From Apostichopus japonicus (Eukaryota; Echinodermata; Holothuroidea; Aspidochirotida; Stichopodidae): a DNA stretch of 64,000 nt. The position numbers and the translations under genes are program-made. Where the stretch lies: NCBI RefSeq assembly GCF_037975245.1, contig NC_092582.1, positions 19,060,577-19,124,576 of the forward strand, in the 5' to 3' direction. The notes below the pieces were generated by a model. The model had not been told where the DNA came from, ran no database searches, and was given only the letters and a program-made list of their open reading frames with translations. Shown here one piece after another: positions 10,476-22,900 of the stretch (its first letter is position 1; each line of letters begins with the position of its first letter).

Positions 10476-12667
10476 TTCCCTTCTCCCTCATGATTTGAGT
10501 GCAATGCAAACTTCCTGTTAAGGTAATGTTGAAATGTCGCATTACAACAATACAGAAACCCATTGATCCGACTGTCGTATTGTTATCTATCACTTATTAT
10601 ATTTTCATAAATGATACAAAATACGAATACAAAATGTCTTATCGGTTAAGTTAATTAAAGAAAATTACGTTGTAATTTTGTTTACGTCACAAAGGGGTTC
10701 AAGTTCAGCAATTGCTAATTAGAACCTATCAAACGACTAAAAACAAACGCTAATACAGCAAGGAATGTTTAGTTTTACGCCGACTCTTCTGGTGTGATCT
10801 GGTCAGACACTTCATCAGATTCGATCCGCTCAATTGATACTTTTAAGAAAGCTCCCATGTTCAAAGAAAAGTTTTTATTTGATTTTAGAAATCCTAGCGA
10901 CGGAACGTAGCTATGGAAACGGCAATCAATTCCGGTAGTATTGTCTTGAATAAATCAATTGAGATTGTTAAAGCAGTATCCTGTTCCTCTTTCCGTTTTG
11001 GTAGCCATATGCAACCTGTACAAAGCATATAGTTTAGACTTGGGCATAATATATGACGGATAATGTTAATTGTTCAAAATCTTTCTTTGTTTTATTTATT
11101 ATTATTTTTTTTTGTGTGTCAAAACTCTAACAATATATAGAAGATTATAAATTCTCTAAGTGGCCGTTTGAATATATAATCTGTTGCATTCCCCTATTTG
11201 TCAAACCTTTGTGGTTCTCTAACGTTCTACTGAATAGCACGTCTGTAAATTGATGGTTCGTTTTATGGTTTTAAACTAAAACAAAATCATATTTAGTAGA
11301 TATAGTATGATTATAAGGATATGAATTAATACCCTTGTAAGTAAAGCCAGATAGCTCATAGAGTTTGTCTACTGTTTTTGATATTCCCATGAAAATTTTC
11401 TGTTGATGAAAGGTTGAGAATCGAATTCAGTTTAATGAATTACTCAATCAATATGAATATTCACTTCCGATATTGTTTCGAGACATTCTCGGTAAAGGTT
11501 TGCTAAAAATTGTTGACCACACCGCAAGCTAATATGCTGTTGTAAGTTTTAACATTGGCATATACCGAGTCTATGAAATATAGCAGATGGAGAGAATTAT
11601 TGTTATAACGTCAATGTGGGGGGGGGGGGGCAGAAAAACAGCTGTGTAAAGAGCTAACAAAATTATATATTTCAGATTATCAGTTGTGGGATTTCAACAA
11701 ATATAGCAACTCACCACATAATTTGTAACTCAAACGAAGCGAGGTGCAACCGTGAACGTTGTGAGGGCGTTCTTTCAAAACTACAACTCTTAAATTGTAA
11801 TCCGCCTATCATATACCCCAACTGTATATATACTATATAGGTTATAATGTTGTCCATAATACTACATGACTTTCGAGGGAAGAGATTGTGGCACAGTCTA
11901 CAAGAACTTACTCCCCACTGGATTATCTCTGCAGTATTTAATATATATTTTGAACTTATTTTGAAATCAACACAGCGGTTAACTATGATGTTTTCATGAA
12001 TCATATAAGATTTGACATGCTTTGAGATCAAACAGATAACTGGATGACTTTCATGGACTCGCATGGCTTGACTTGCCAGAAGTTTCAAAGTTTCAATTTA
12101 CCTTCAGTGACAACTCCGCGGCAATAGGCTATACATCCAAACACTTTGAAATAAGTGATGCATGGTGGATTTTTTCTGTTTGTCGCATAATGCAACTCGG
12201 GTAAAGCGTAAATCTACATTCCACCAATTAGCGTATATCTGGACATAATTACAATATAAATGAAGACTTATCAGAATCCTTTCAACAGATTTCGAACACA
12301 AACTGCACTACTAGGATGTGTCAGTTTTAACATTTTCGTTGTCAATGCTTTGAAAGTTGACAATAACATAACTAACGTCCCACCGTCTCAACCTCAAGAC
12401 CTCTGACAAAAGTTGAAATCGTGGGAAGGGGAGGGAGACTTCTCATCATTTAAATGCTATTTGATATAGTTGTACCGTGGTGTATGTAGAAATTGACAAC
12501 CATGTAAAATATTATTGATATTACTTGAGTCACAAAACAGCAAGATGGAAAGTTCCAATTACTACAATATTAAAATACAAGAGCGCCACTTTTTTTAAAG
12601 CCTAATATTACATTTTTGTGGAAAATAGAAATCGTGCTGTAGAATTTAATTTATTAAATTAGCGGGG

Positions 12668-12709
12668 AAGCACGTGAAAAACGTGCTTTATCCCATTTTT
12701 GAAAAATGG
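12668..12709. repeat. Two adjacent small inverted repeats
   Basis: AAGCACGT (12668-12675) pairs with ACGTGCTT (12681-12688) across a GAAAA loop. Immediately after, CCATTTTT (12693-12700) pairs with AAAAATGG (12702-12709) across one base. No downstream T tract or gene context suggests a terminator; possibly the remains of a mobile element end. Confidence 0.6.
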
Positions 12710-13821
12710 AATTTTGTATGCTATTAATAGTTGGAAATGTGGTTCTTGTAAAAGTATACGGTAAGTTATAATAGCACCTTCTCGTAAATTAACATCATCG
12801 CTATAAGGTATATTCTTGAACGGTCCATAAAGTGATTGAAAACTGTTGCGTGTTCAAAATGGTTACGAAACATCAACAAATTACAGAACTTTTGAGAATT
12901 TCTCTGTCAACGCACTGAGAAAGTTATTGACGTTCGGCCACAGCAAGTATACCGTGTAAGTCTCATGTCTGTGTCTAGTAACAATGTACTTCTATGGATA
13001 CTGAAAGTAGTGCTTGGCGATTGCTGATGGCCTGGAAATATCATTCACAACGGTGTAACTACAGAGTATCGAGCACATTTTTGATGTTGCTTTCAAAGCT
13101 GCATTTTACATCGACAATTTTATCACAATCTGCAGAAAATATTCAGAACGAGATTAAAGGAAAGGTCTTATCTGTTACATAAAGACGTCCGCAAATACAG
13201 CCCGGTTTTTTAGGTACTCTGAAATCACTTTAAAGGCTTGCCCCGAGTAAGATATTTGGTGTTATATATTTTTTTGGTGGTGGTATACCGATATATAAAA
13301 ATATCGCCGTTGATAGTAAAAGAAAGAGGTATCCAGTTATGCGTGCATATCTTAACACATGGTTCGGGCAGAGTGACAAAAAGTTACAACTCAAGTGCAA
13401 GTTGCAATTTTATGAAGTCCGGGGCTAGAAGATCCCGAGTTGGAGTTTTACCGACAATTTAGGAGGTTACACCAACAATTTAACTAGCGGGGTGGGGGAG
13501 GGGAGGGGCATATTGCCTCATATCCTTGTACTTATGACGTTTTGTATTGTACGTACAATGGTGACCGAGATGGGTGGGGGTGGGTTTCCAAATTATACAC
13601 TGTAAGGTAAAAGAAATGGTTGCTTATATGCTCATATTTTTAATGCAGTATTTTAATTTCACTTGCACAACAAGTTACTAAAACATGTCATCTCATTGAG
13701 TCATACCGACTATCTTATTTAACCCACCCCCCCCCCCCCAATAATGTGGAAGGTCAGAGAATCCGATAAAGTACTTTTGATACAAGTTTTTATGTTTAGC
13801 TCAAATAAGGGCAACTTATGG

Positions 13822-13829
13822 CCGAAAAA
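13822..13829. repeat. Left target-site duplication of the hAT-like element
   Basis: CCGAAAAA, identical to 14479-14486. The match directly abuts both terminal inverted repeats. Confidence 0.85.
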
Positions 13830-14478
13830 CAAGGGCGGCGGAACCGGGGGGGCACAGGGGGCACGTGCCCCCCCCACTTTTCCTCAGGTTAAAAATGTGC
13901 CCTTTTTCTACATAAAAATTGAGGTGTCTCAAGTTAGCAAGAGGCCAGGGAACCAGAATGAACACTCGGGAAGGGCCGTTTCCGGCCATCTGAGGGGTTT
14001 GTAAAACCAAAAATTTTCTTGTACGCTCCGCGCCAACCGATGGTGGCGCTCCGCTCAGATAGTCGTGCATATAACTTTGCAAATCCTGGCTACGCCCCTG
14101 ACTTTTAATGAATTTCTATGGGTCAAACTCAAAGCTATTTCGAATGGAAAAAATTGGATAAGATATTAACAAGGAATAAATTCTAATTCGGAAGATTCCT
14201 ACATTAGCAACTAGCATGATTTCACCTCATTTTGTCTCAAAAGAAAACTTGTTCCTTGTTTTCCAATTTGCACATTGGATATTGCAGTGCTAGTAAGCAT
14301 ATTTTCCTTGAGGGGGGGGGGGGGGGCCTTGATGAAGTGATGTGTATACGCAAATAAGATAATACAATAAGAGTTATAAAGGGTACTAAATATAAGGCTG
14401 CATCAGTCCAATCGAATTTCTGCAAAGTGCCCTTTGATGTCGGTGCCCCCCAGATTAAAAGTGCTTCCGCCGCCCTTG
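13830..14478. mobile_element. hAT-like non-autonomous DNA transposon (MITE), 649 bp
   Basis: The left end is CAAGGGCGGCGGAACC (13830-13845) and the right end is its inverted repeat GCTTCCGCCGCCCTTG (14463-14478), 15 of 16 positions matching. The direct repeat CCGAAAAA flanks it on both sides (13822-13829 and 14479-14486), an 8-bp target-site duplication. An 8-bp duplication and a terminal repeat beginning CA(A/G)GG are hallmarks of the hAT superfamily. No transposase frame is present, so it would have moved with enzyme from another copy. It contains a 15-base G run (14312-14326) and a hairpin around GGGGGCACGTGCCCCC. Confidence 0.85.
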
Positions 14479-14486
14479 CCGAAAAA
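14479..14486. repeat. Right target-site duplication of the hAT-like element
   Basis: CCGAAAAA, identical to 13822-13829, directly after the right terminal inverted repeat. Confidence 0.85.
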
Positions 14487-16499
14487 TGAAGACGATTTGA
14501 GAAAACTATTCGCAGAACTGTCTCAGTTTTATCAAAAGTATATAACCATCATAGAAATTGAAACTAGGATAACCACAAATTATTTACCAGTCTACTTATT
14601 AGCATTTTAGCATCCTGCCGACTTGAATCGTTGTGTCATACTCACGTAGTGGATATGAATAAAGAAGAACATGAATAAATGAGTGGCGAAAGACGTACAG
14701 CGGGGAACTATTTAATTTTCTATAATTCAACTAAAAGTCATGTTTTTATACAAATAGATATTGGTATCGCACAGTAAAGTTAATCATTTTGTTCCCTGTA
14801 TATATGTGTTTTACGACGCACCTGGTTATTTGAAGCAATAACCTACTACTTTTGCATTGTTGCTGTTATAAAAACCCGATGATGCGTGCACGGGACCTCT
14901 TTGTACATATAGATAGTGAATATAAGGCAATTTGTCATCAGTGGGAAGTGTAAATAAAGCTATTTGAGTTCAGTCATGCCATACAAACGATATCAAACAT
15001 GGTAGTATAAGGACCTACTTCAAAGCAAATACTTTGTTTATCATTCAACTCAAATTTGATATATTTCAATTGCTAACTATGAATGGGATGACCTTTTTGA
15101 CGAGTGATAATTTTACAAAACAAATCAGAAATAGAAAAGGGGATATTCGCCGGTGACATTTTTTGGCGCGGAGGGTGAGAGGGGGGGGGGTGGCTACCGA
15201 TATCTAGTGGAATTGTATCAATTATGACATCACTGTTACGTTAAGTCAATGCTATGACGTAAAAGTGGTACGGTAAGTTGTAGGTTCCAGATCTTAATAA
15301 GGCAGATTATGGAAAGGTTTCTTGCTTGAAGTGGCGTCGCCAAGGACGGCCGAGAAAAACGAATGTACCTGCCAGAGAAACAGTGTGTAACCAAAGCGCC
15401 TAGTCTATATATGAAATTTGTTAGACTAAAATGATAATTAACGGTCGCTGTTATTACGTATCTCACTCCCATCGAAAACCGTAAGTATATGCCGACAAAA
15501 TCAGCGTTATTATTCCATATCATTTAGTCGTTATACAAAATACACATATAATTAATTACGTGAAGTGTACAGTATTTGGGGCGGAACGTTCGGAAAGCAA
15601 ACCGAGATCCATGCAGAGAAATGAGCACGTCTTGATCAGATCCCAAAGAGAGATAGACCAAAAATACGATAGCCTAACACATCTATCGAAGGAGAACGTG
15701 TAAATTCTAATTGCAATAACACTATGCTAAGTCAGATTCCCGCCCGATGAGCTATCTGTTCCCCCATTCAGTAGCTTATTTAACTGACTTGCGGAGTTAT
15801 TTTTAGTTTTATAAATAGCACCTTAATTGATTTACTTGTCATGTGGATGGCTCAATCATCTCGCACCATCATTATGTAAAACTAAAATTGGGCCTTTATT
15901 AAACTTGTCTCCCACACCAATATCATTATCCAGAACACCGATGGGGGGGGGGGGGTGATAGAACGGGTGTTTCCACGTGATGTACCGTGTAAATATAGAC
16001 CAAAAGTTGTTTTAACTTCGGAAAATGCTTCTCCTCGGTTTAAAAAGGCCTTGAAAAATTAACGTACCCGAGATCCTACAACTGCTCCACCCTTCGACCT
16101 ATCATCTTTTCTTCCCAATCCCATTCCTTCAGAAATTTAAAAAAAAAAAAAGTTTTACTGTTCCACTTGAATCGCTGTAACTATAGCCATATAATTTGAT
16201 CGATACCTTATAATAGGAATTTTGGTATATATACTTTAGCAGCCCAATGTTCAATTCCTTACTTAATATTTACCGTTTTGCTGCAAATTATTAAAATATT
16301 TATAACTGAACAATTATTCATGTTGCTGAAAATTGCTACTTTACGTACAAAAAGATACTAACATTTGAAGGCACCTCAACTTTTCCATAGAAAATGTATA
16401 TTTAATTGTGCGTTAGAGAGTTTTTTTTTATTTTTTCTAAGTAAGTCGATTTCACCAGGTGGAAAAAATACTTGTTTCGTAACTTCACAGTGAAAATAA

Positions 16500-16686
16500 A
16501 GTACGTGGGGGCGTACGTGTAACTTGATTCAGGAACCACCCCATTCATAACTAGCTAAATACCCTATGGAGACTTTGGTCAGCCCTGTACATGTAAGAAG
16601 CTTCGACTGGAATCTGTAATACAAAATAGAGAAAAGACCACATACATAATTACTTCCATTGGATTATCGCAAGGCTGTGTTGCAAG
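16500..16686 (+). promoter_or_regulatory. Immediate upstream region / 5' UTR of the laminin gene
   Basis: No TATA box at a useful distance is visible. An ATTGG (inverted CCAAT) lies at 16658-16662, only about 25 bases before the ATG, so it may be in the 5' UTR rather than a promoter element. The transcription start could be further upstream, or in an untranslated first exon. This is a placeholder for the regulatory region and not a defined promoter. Confidence 0.25.
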
Positions 16687-16919
16687 ATGGCGAGGCTGAC
16701 ATCGGAGAGACAGAACTTTTGGACAATTTCTGGACTCATAATGAAGTTATCTACTTTAATTTTCATTGCTGGAATAAGTTCAGTTTCTTGTCAAGATAGT
16801 GCCGTTCCTTGCGTAGATGTTAGGGGAAGTCCTCAGAGATGTCATCCTGAATTTGAAAATGCTGCTTTTCAGTTGGATGTTGAGGCATCAAATACTTGCG
16901 GCGAGGATAGACGACAAAA
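16687..16919 (+). CDS. LAMC1: Laminin gamma exon 1: signal peptide and start of LN domain
   Basis: Encodes residues 1-77 and two bases of codon 78, followed by GTAAGT. The ATG at 16687 has a good Kozak context (A at -3, G at +4). A second in-frame ATG at 16741 (Met19) starts a more typical signal peptide ([17 protein letters not shown]), so either could be used. From the first ATG the N-terminal region is unusually long for a secreted protein. Cleavage is likely near VSC-QD (residue 35). The mature protein starts with [20 protein letters not shown], and the cysteines at 42, 52 and 71 match the start of the laminin gamma LN domain. The exon ends in phase 2 and joins seamlessly to exon 2 (K78-Y79). 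The 5' UTR boundary is not determinable from the sequence alone. Confidence 0.95.
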
Positions 16920-19900
16920 GTAAGTTGGTACCGAAGAAAGTAAACTTTACGAAGTTTTGTAAAACATGGTTAAAAGTAGACTTGTAATTATAGTTTGTAT
17001 TTTTCAAAGCATTGTTGTAAATTCTTAATTCTCCGATTTTTAATGTAGATCTTTTTGCCAAAAGTTTTCGGGATCCCTAGGATATATTGTGAAAGCTGAG
17101 TGACATGTTGAAGCCAAGAAATTATGCCTAGGTTAGGCAACCTAAGATCTTAGACATATGGCTCTAAGCCTAAGTTAGGTGTAAAGGGGCCAAAGACCAA
17201 ACATTTTTACATAATTATGCAAGTAACGTTAAACAGAGAGGTCTTTGCTAGGCCCAGTAAGCAGCTGCAGAGGATATGCATTGAAGTTCGACAGACCGTG
17301 AAACTATGACAATGAAAACATCTAAATTATTTGCCCTAGGCCATATTGGCCTTAAACAAGTTGCATTTGGCTAATGTAAATGGGATACAGTACCGTTCAC
17401 AAAAGTAACAATAATTTGGCATTTCACTACGAAATGTCACTGTTACTTGGGAGACAGTTATTGAGCAGATGAAAATAAAACATTAATAAGTTTAAATCAT
17501 CTCAAAGCACAATGTTTGAGCTCCATTTACGAAATCCACAAGTCAAAATGTTATGAGTCTGATAGGCCTAGCGCCTACACGAGTCATCAGTCACTAAATC
17601 TGGGGGGAGGGGACATTTGATATTGTGTCTCATCCTTCAGAAAGTGGGAGGGGGGGGAGGGAAGTGTTCCCATGTTCCCCGGCCAGTGATTGATGCCCCT
17701 GCTCAAAAGTCTTCCAACTTGCACACCACCATTTACCAGTACATGTATACGAAACGTCAAAGTGTATTTCGGCAAAATACCAACACAGAGAGATGAGGGT
17801 GAAAGAATGAAATTGTAAAAAATAAATAAATAAATAACTGACTTATTGCAAACCAAGCCAGGAAAGAAATGTGTTATATAACATATTAACCACTTTTTCG
17901 TGGTCGTCTGTTCGGTTTCCTGTGACATTCAGATTTTAGGGTACCTGTAATGTGAATTTGATGTACCTATATATTTGGGGCTTTGTGTCACTTCCCCCCC
18001 CTAAAATCACACAAAGTTAGATTTTTGTAGCCCAGAGGGATCACCACAGCCTGGTTTTACAACTTAAACAATATTTCCAATTTGTGCTGGACAGTTTCTG
18101 GACAATTTTTTCATAATTTTTAAACAAGCTTTTGCACATGACTATTTCCACAGAAACCAGTAGCACTGATGTTGTCAGTTTGTGCCTACCACTGTGATCG
18201 TTAAAACATGGTGTTAGCTCAGGGTCTGTTGTGTAGTTGATTAAGGTCTGTGAGTCCTTTTTCTTTGGGCTGCATGATCAATACAACTAGTTAAATCCAG
18301 CAGTCACCTTATTGTTGTACTATCAATCATCATCTAATGGCTGGCCTGAACAAACAGAACAACTTCCTTCCAGTGCACCAGTTTCCTCAGTTCATAGCAG
18401 CAGGTGGAGCTAATCAGTGTCGGGCTGCTTTCATAACATTATATGCACAGGTCTCATTGCCATTCTATATAATACAGTGATTCTCTAGAGCTGTCCCTCT
18501 CTCTCCCAGCACCACTCTCAATTGTAATCCCTAAACAGCAGGAACAATTCTGTTTTTCAGACAATCAACAAGCCCCATTCTTTGGCAATGTGGTTGTACT
18601 ATCTGAAGAGAAAGAAAAGAATAAGTACAATTGCTTGAAATGGAAGCTTGGAAAATTCCCCTGCCTGTTAATGCCAAGTGACTTTGGCTGCACGTACTGA
18701 CACAATAACTGCTGTATTTATAAGTCAAATTGTAAGTTATAATTATGAGTAAAATGAATCCATACAGCTTGAATAAAAATAGCTAAAATTTTATACAGTG
18801 CAAGATGGAAACATCCGTTTCAAATTCTGATGGTACTTTCACAAATTATTTCACCTTTTCACCCAAGAATTATATACTGTAAACCGTTTCGCATACATGC
18901 AAAGATAAATTCCTCACTTTTTTTACTCAAGACCTTTACCTGTATGGGTATAGTGTAAATTTATCTCGATCTAGCATCGCATTGATGAAATCACGTAGTT
19001 AATGGATAAAACAAAACTGCAGAGAAAAATCACAGAGTCTGCATAACTCCTGACCTTTAAAAGAAGTTTTTTTTTGTTTTTGTTTCTCAGAGCATCAAAA
19101 AGTTAATGTATGCCATTCTACATGAAGTAGAGTTTAATAGAATCTATGTGATCCTCACTGGTTCTGTCAACAGTGGTCAAAATGTCAAAATTTAAATAAT
19201 TTTGTTGTGTTATATGATAATAGCACCTTGGAAAATTATGTCAAGAAATCAGAGATTTCAGCCTGCTCTTCCTCTGCACTTGAACACAGTTGTGTCTTAC
19301 TAACGTTTACCAATTGGTAACAGCTCTAGGCTCAGCAGACCTTCAAGAGTTCTGTACCATCATATTTGGAATGATCTCTAAAATCCTGTTTCTGTTTTGC
19401 TCTGTTTCTGCAGGTACTGTAGACAGACTGGTGCCACTGGAGTAACGAAGCAGTGCTCGTACTGCGACTCCTACAGCGCCACAGAGAAGCATCCACCGAG
19501 GTATTTAACAGACATTCATGAGGAAGAAAATATGACATGGTGGCAGAGTGAAACCATGTACGAGGGCGTCCAGTACCCGCACGCTGTCAACCTCACACTA
19601 TCATTAGGTAAGTAATATACAGGGCAGTGAAACCATGTATAGGTGTCCGGTTCAGAACAGGGCTGCTGACTAACTCACACTCTCAAATGATGTGGAGGTA
19701 CTTTCTAGTACCTTCGCATCACCTTACATATTACGTTAAACTGTCCACAAGTCAGTGAAACCGTACGGAGGTGTACTTTACTTGGGACCCACAGTTTACT
19801 AATCTCCTGCTTTCATTCAGTTGAGAAACGTAAAGGTACATAGTTAAACCATGCAGTGGTGTGCCTATGACTGGTACCTCACACTGACATTAGGTACAAA

Positions 19901-22900
19901 ACCAACAGGGCAGTGAAACCATGGAGAGGTGTACCTAGCAACAACCAACTTGAACTTGTTTCAGAATTCAGAGCTCATGAACTGTTACCTGAAAATGGTC
20001 GCACCTAATTGTAGCGTCCATAGATTTACAAGTGGATTCATTGTGCAGATTTATTCTTTGTCAATGTTGTGAAGTGGATTTCCTGTTGTAGAAGTATTAA
20101 TTTCCTTCAACACTTAATCCTCTGAAGTACCTTCTAGTTTAACAAAGGAAGCTCCCTTAATTTTGAGAAAGAAAGTACAGTGTCAACTGCAAAAGATAGA
20201 ATTTTACATCCCATAGGTATGTATACAGTACTAGATGTTTATTTGTAGTTTGCAACAAACGAAAAAAAGCACAGAGAAATGAAAATGTGAAATTAGTGAG
20301 CTATATATGCAAGTGAGGTAGAAGGTGTAACCTTTTGATGGCAAATACTTACTAAGAGTCATCAGTAATATCCAAAAGTTTAGCATACCAAAAATTGCTA
20401 ATAAATAGCATTAAATTTAATAACTTTCTATTCTAGAGGCCCTGATCCTCCATGTTTATTCCCAGCCATTGAAGATTATTAAATTTGGCAATTGAATTAA
20501 ATATCTCAGTGTGGATAACTGCTATTAGAGAAGGCAGTAAAATGTGTAATGAAAATTTGAGCATGGGTGACCATTATATGACTAATTAGCATATTTTGGG
20601 GGCAGAACCGTATCCTTAGGTGTGTAATAGCAATCACATTGAAGTAAAGCTGTTACTGTTGTTGAAATATTGACAAATCTTCTTGATTATAATTTCTGAA
20701 ATTTGAGGCGTGCTGCTGGGAAGCAAGACGTTGTAAGTTATGGCATCCATGCTGATAACTGTGTAGGAATATATGATTTAATTCAATTCTAAATTGCTGC
20801 TTTATATTCAGTAGATAAAGAAAGTTTGGGAAATACATGGGCATGTCAGTCGGCCCTGTACCCTGCGAACACGCTTTTTTCCCACGGAGATTGCACATTT
20901 CCTGTATTATCATAAAGTGAACGTGACTGGTTGCCTTGATTGTAGTCCCTACATTGCAAGGGATGCTGATATCACTGACATTGAAAGGAAATCACACTTT
21001 TACACACTTTAACACACTTTTACACACTTTTACAACTTTTACACACTTTTACACACTTTTACACACTTTTACAAGTTTTACACACTTTTACACACCTTTA
21101 CACACTTTTACTTCTGGTCCGAGAGTGTCTGTGAGCTGAACATAGACCAGGAATTGGTAAGTTTCTTGGAAACTTGAATAATTTGCTTTAATTGTTTGTT
21201 GATAATTCACTTGTTGCATTTTTGCAGATTGTTTCACGAACGATGATCGTTACTTTTTTCATGGCATGGTACTATAATATCATCCCCTTTTCTTGCGCCA
21301 GAGTTTATTTAGGGAGATGGAAAATTTTAATTCTATCAATGATCGGGTTCCCCTTTAAGCAGTACGGAGATGACACTCATGCTGTGTTTAGGGTAGACCC
21401 ACTCTAATGACAAGTACAGCAATCTTACAGTACATACTCTATACAGTATATACACTGTATACATATTCCAAACAACTGTTAACTGACCCCAATGGTATTT
21501 GAATTTCAAAGAGGTAAAATTGATAATCCGCACACCATGCAAGAGTATCGTCCCAGTGTGTACATAATGAGGCACTCATACTTAAACTTTTTGGTTGGAT
21601 TGCATTGATTAAGAATTCTTGTTTGACCAATCAGGGAAGATGGTCGTTCACAATGATAAACATATTATGATATTAACAGATTTGTGCATGTTTTTGCACA
21701 TGGAATTTCTAAGAATGCAAACAAAGAGGAAAAAAGATCTGTTTGCTTGGATGTATTCAGGTACGAAAAAAGCTCTGACATTTTTCTTGACGAGAGTTTT
21801 CAGGTTCCCTACTGCCTGCATGTGTATTTTGTTTATTGTGTTGTAGAGCAACATGTTCTATAAAGTACTGCGATTGGACACAAAATAAATCTTTTATACA
21901 TTTTACAGTAGGATAACGGACTGAATTTCTTTACATTTAACATGTATGGATTGCAAAACTTCTTGGGTAAAAATCTGGGAAAGTTTGGATTAGTCTTAGA
22001 CGTCATGTATTGCCCCGAAATCTAAAAAGAATTTGGTCGTGTATTCGGCAAAAGGATCGTAGCACTTAATAATTCATATGTTCAATACAAGGTACACATG
22101 TCCCTTAAAAAAGGCATTTAGGTTTCTAAACTCACAGTTTTGAAAGTAATGATAAAATAGAAAAGGCATTGAAAGAATTAACCCGAAGTGATAAAAATCC
22201 AAAAAACATTATAGTACTCAGAAAGTATAAATAATTATTCACTTTTTATAAAGTTATCAAATTTAATCATCCCATGATCTGTCAGTTTCTGACTTAAGTT
22301 TGTTCCACAAGAAAAGATTAGGTCAGAGTTCGTCTGTATAAGTCCAACTGGTGTAAAAGGACAATATTCTGTTCATCTTATCACAACAAGAACAAAGGAA
22401 ATGCATGAGACAGTGCTTTAGTTCAATCAAGATTTATCTCTGTTATTGTTTGATCTGTTGTGGTTGACAATTGAATGGTTTACATCAGGGGTGATGATAT
22501 GTTATGGTTTGACACCCATTGTCCATATGAAAGTGGAAAGTACTTTGAAATTTGTACCAGTGGTTGCCACTAGTTGGGAGGTAATTGAATATGAGTCTCA
22601 TTAATGGAAGATTTGTTCAATTGAAGAGAATGAAATCTAATATTACTATATTCTGACTGTGCAGACTCCACAGTTGGGTGGATGACTACAACTTGAGGGA
22701 CCCATGACTGACATATAATATTTGTAAAGGGAATAGTTCCAAATTATTCACTACATTCCTCTCTCATCTGTTGAGCATTATCTACTGCGTTGTCAGAACT
22801 GAGAAATATATTGAAAGCATTGCGGGCATGAAACACTCGAGATATCATGAGGTATGATCTGTATTATATAAAATTAAATAGGTTTTTGAGAAATAGGTAG

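Noticed and set aside
11711-12088. 125-codon minus-strand frame as a gene
   Set aside because: No recognisable motif, no matched splice neighbours, and open frames of this size are expected a few times in 64 kb of such sequence.
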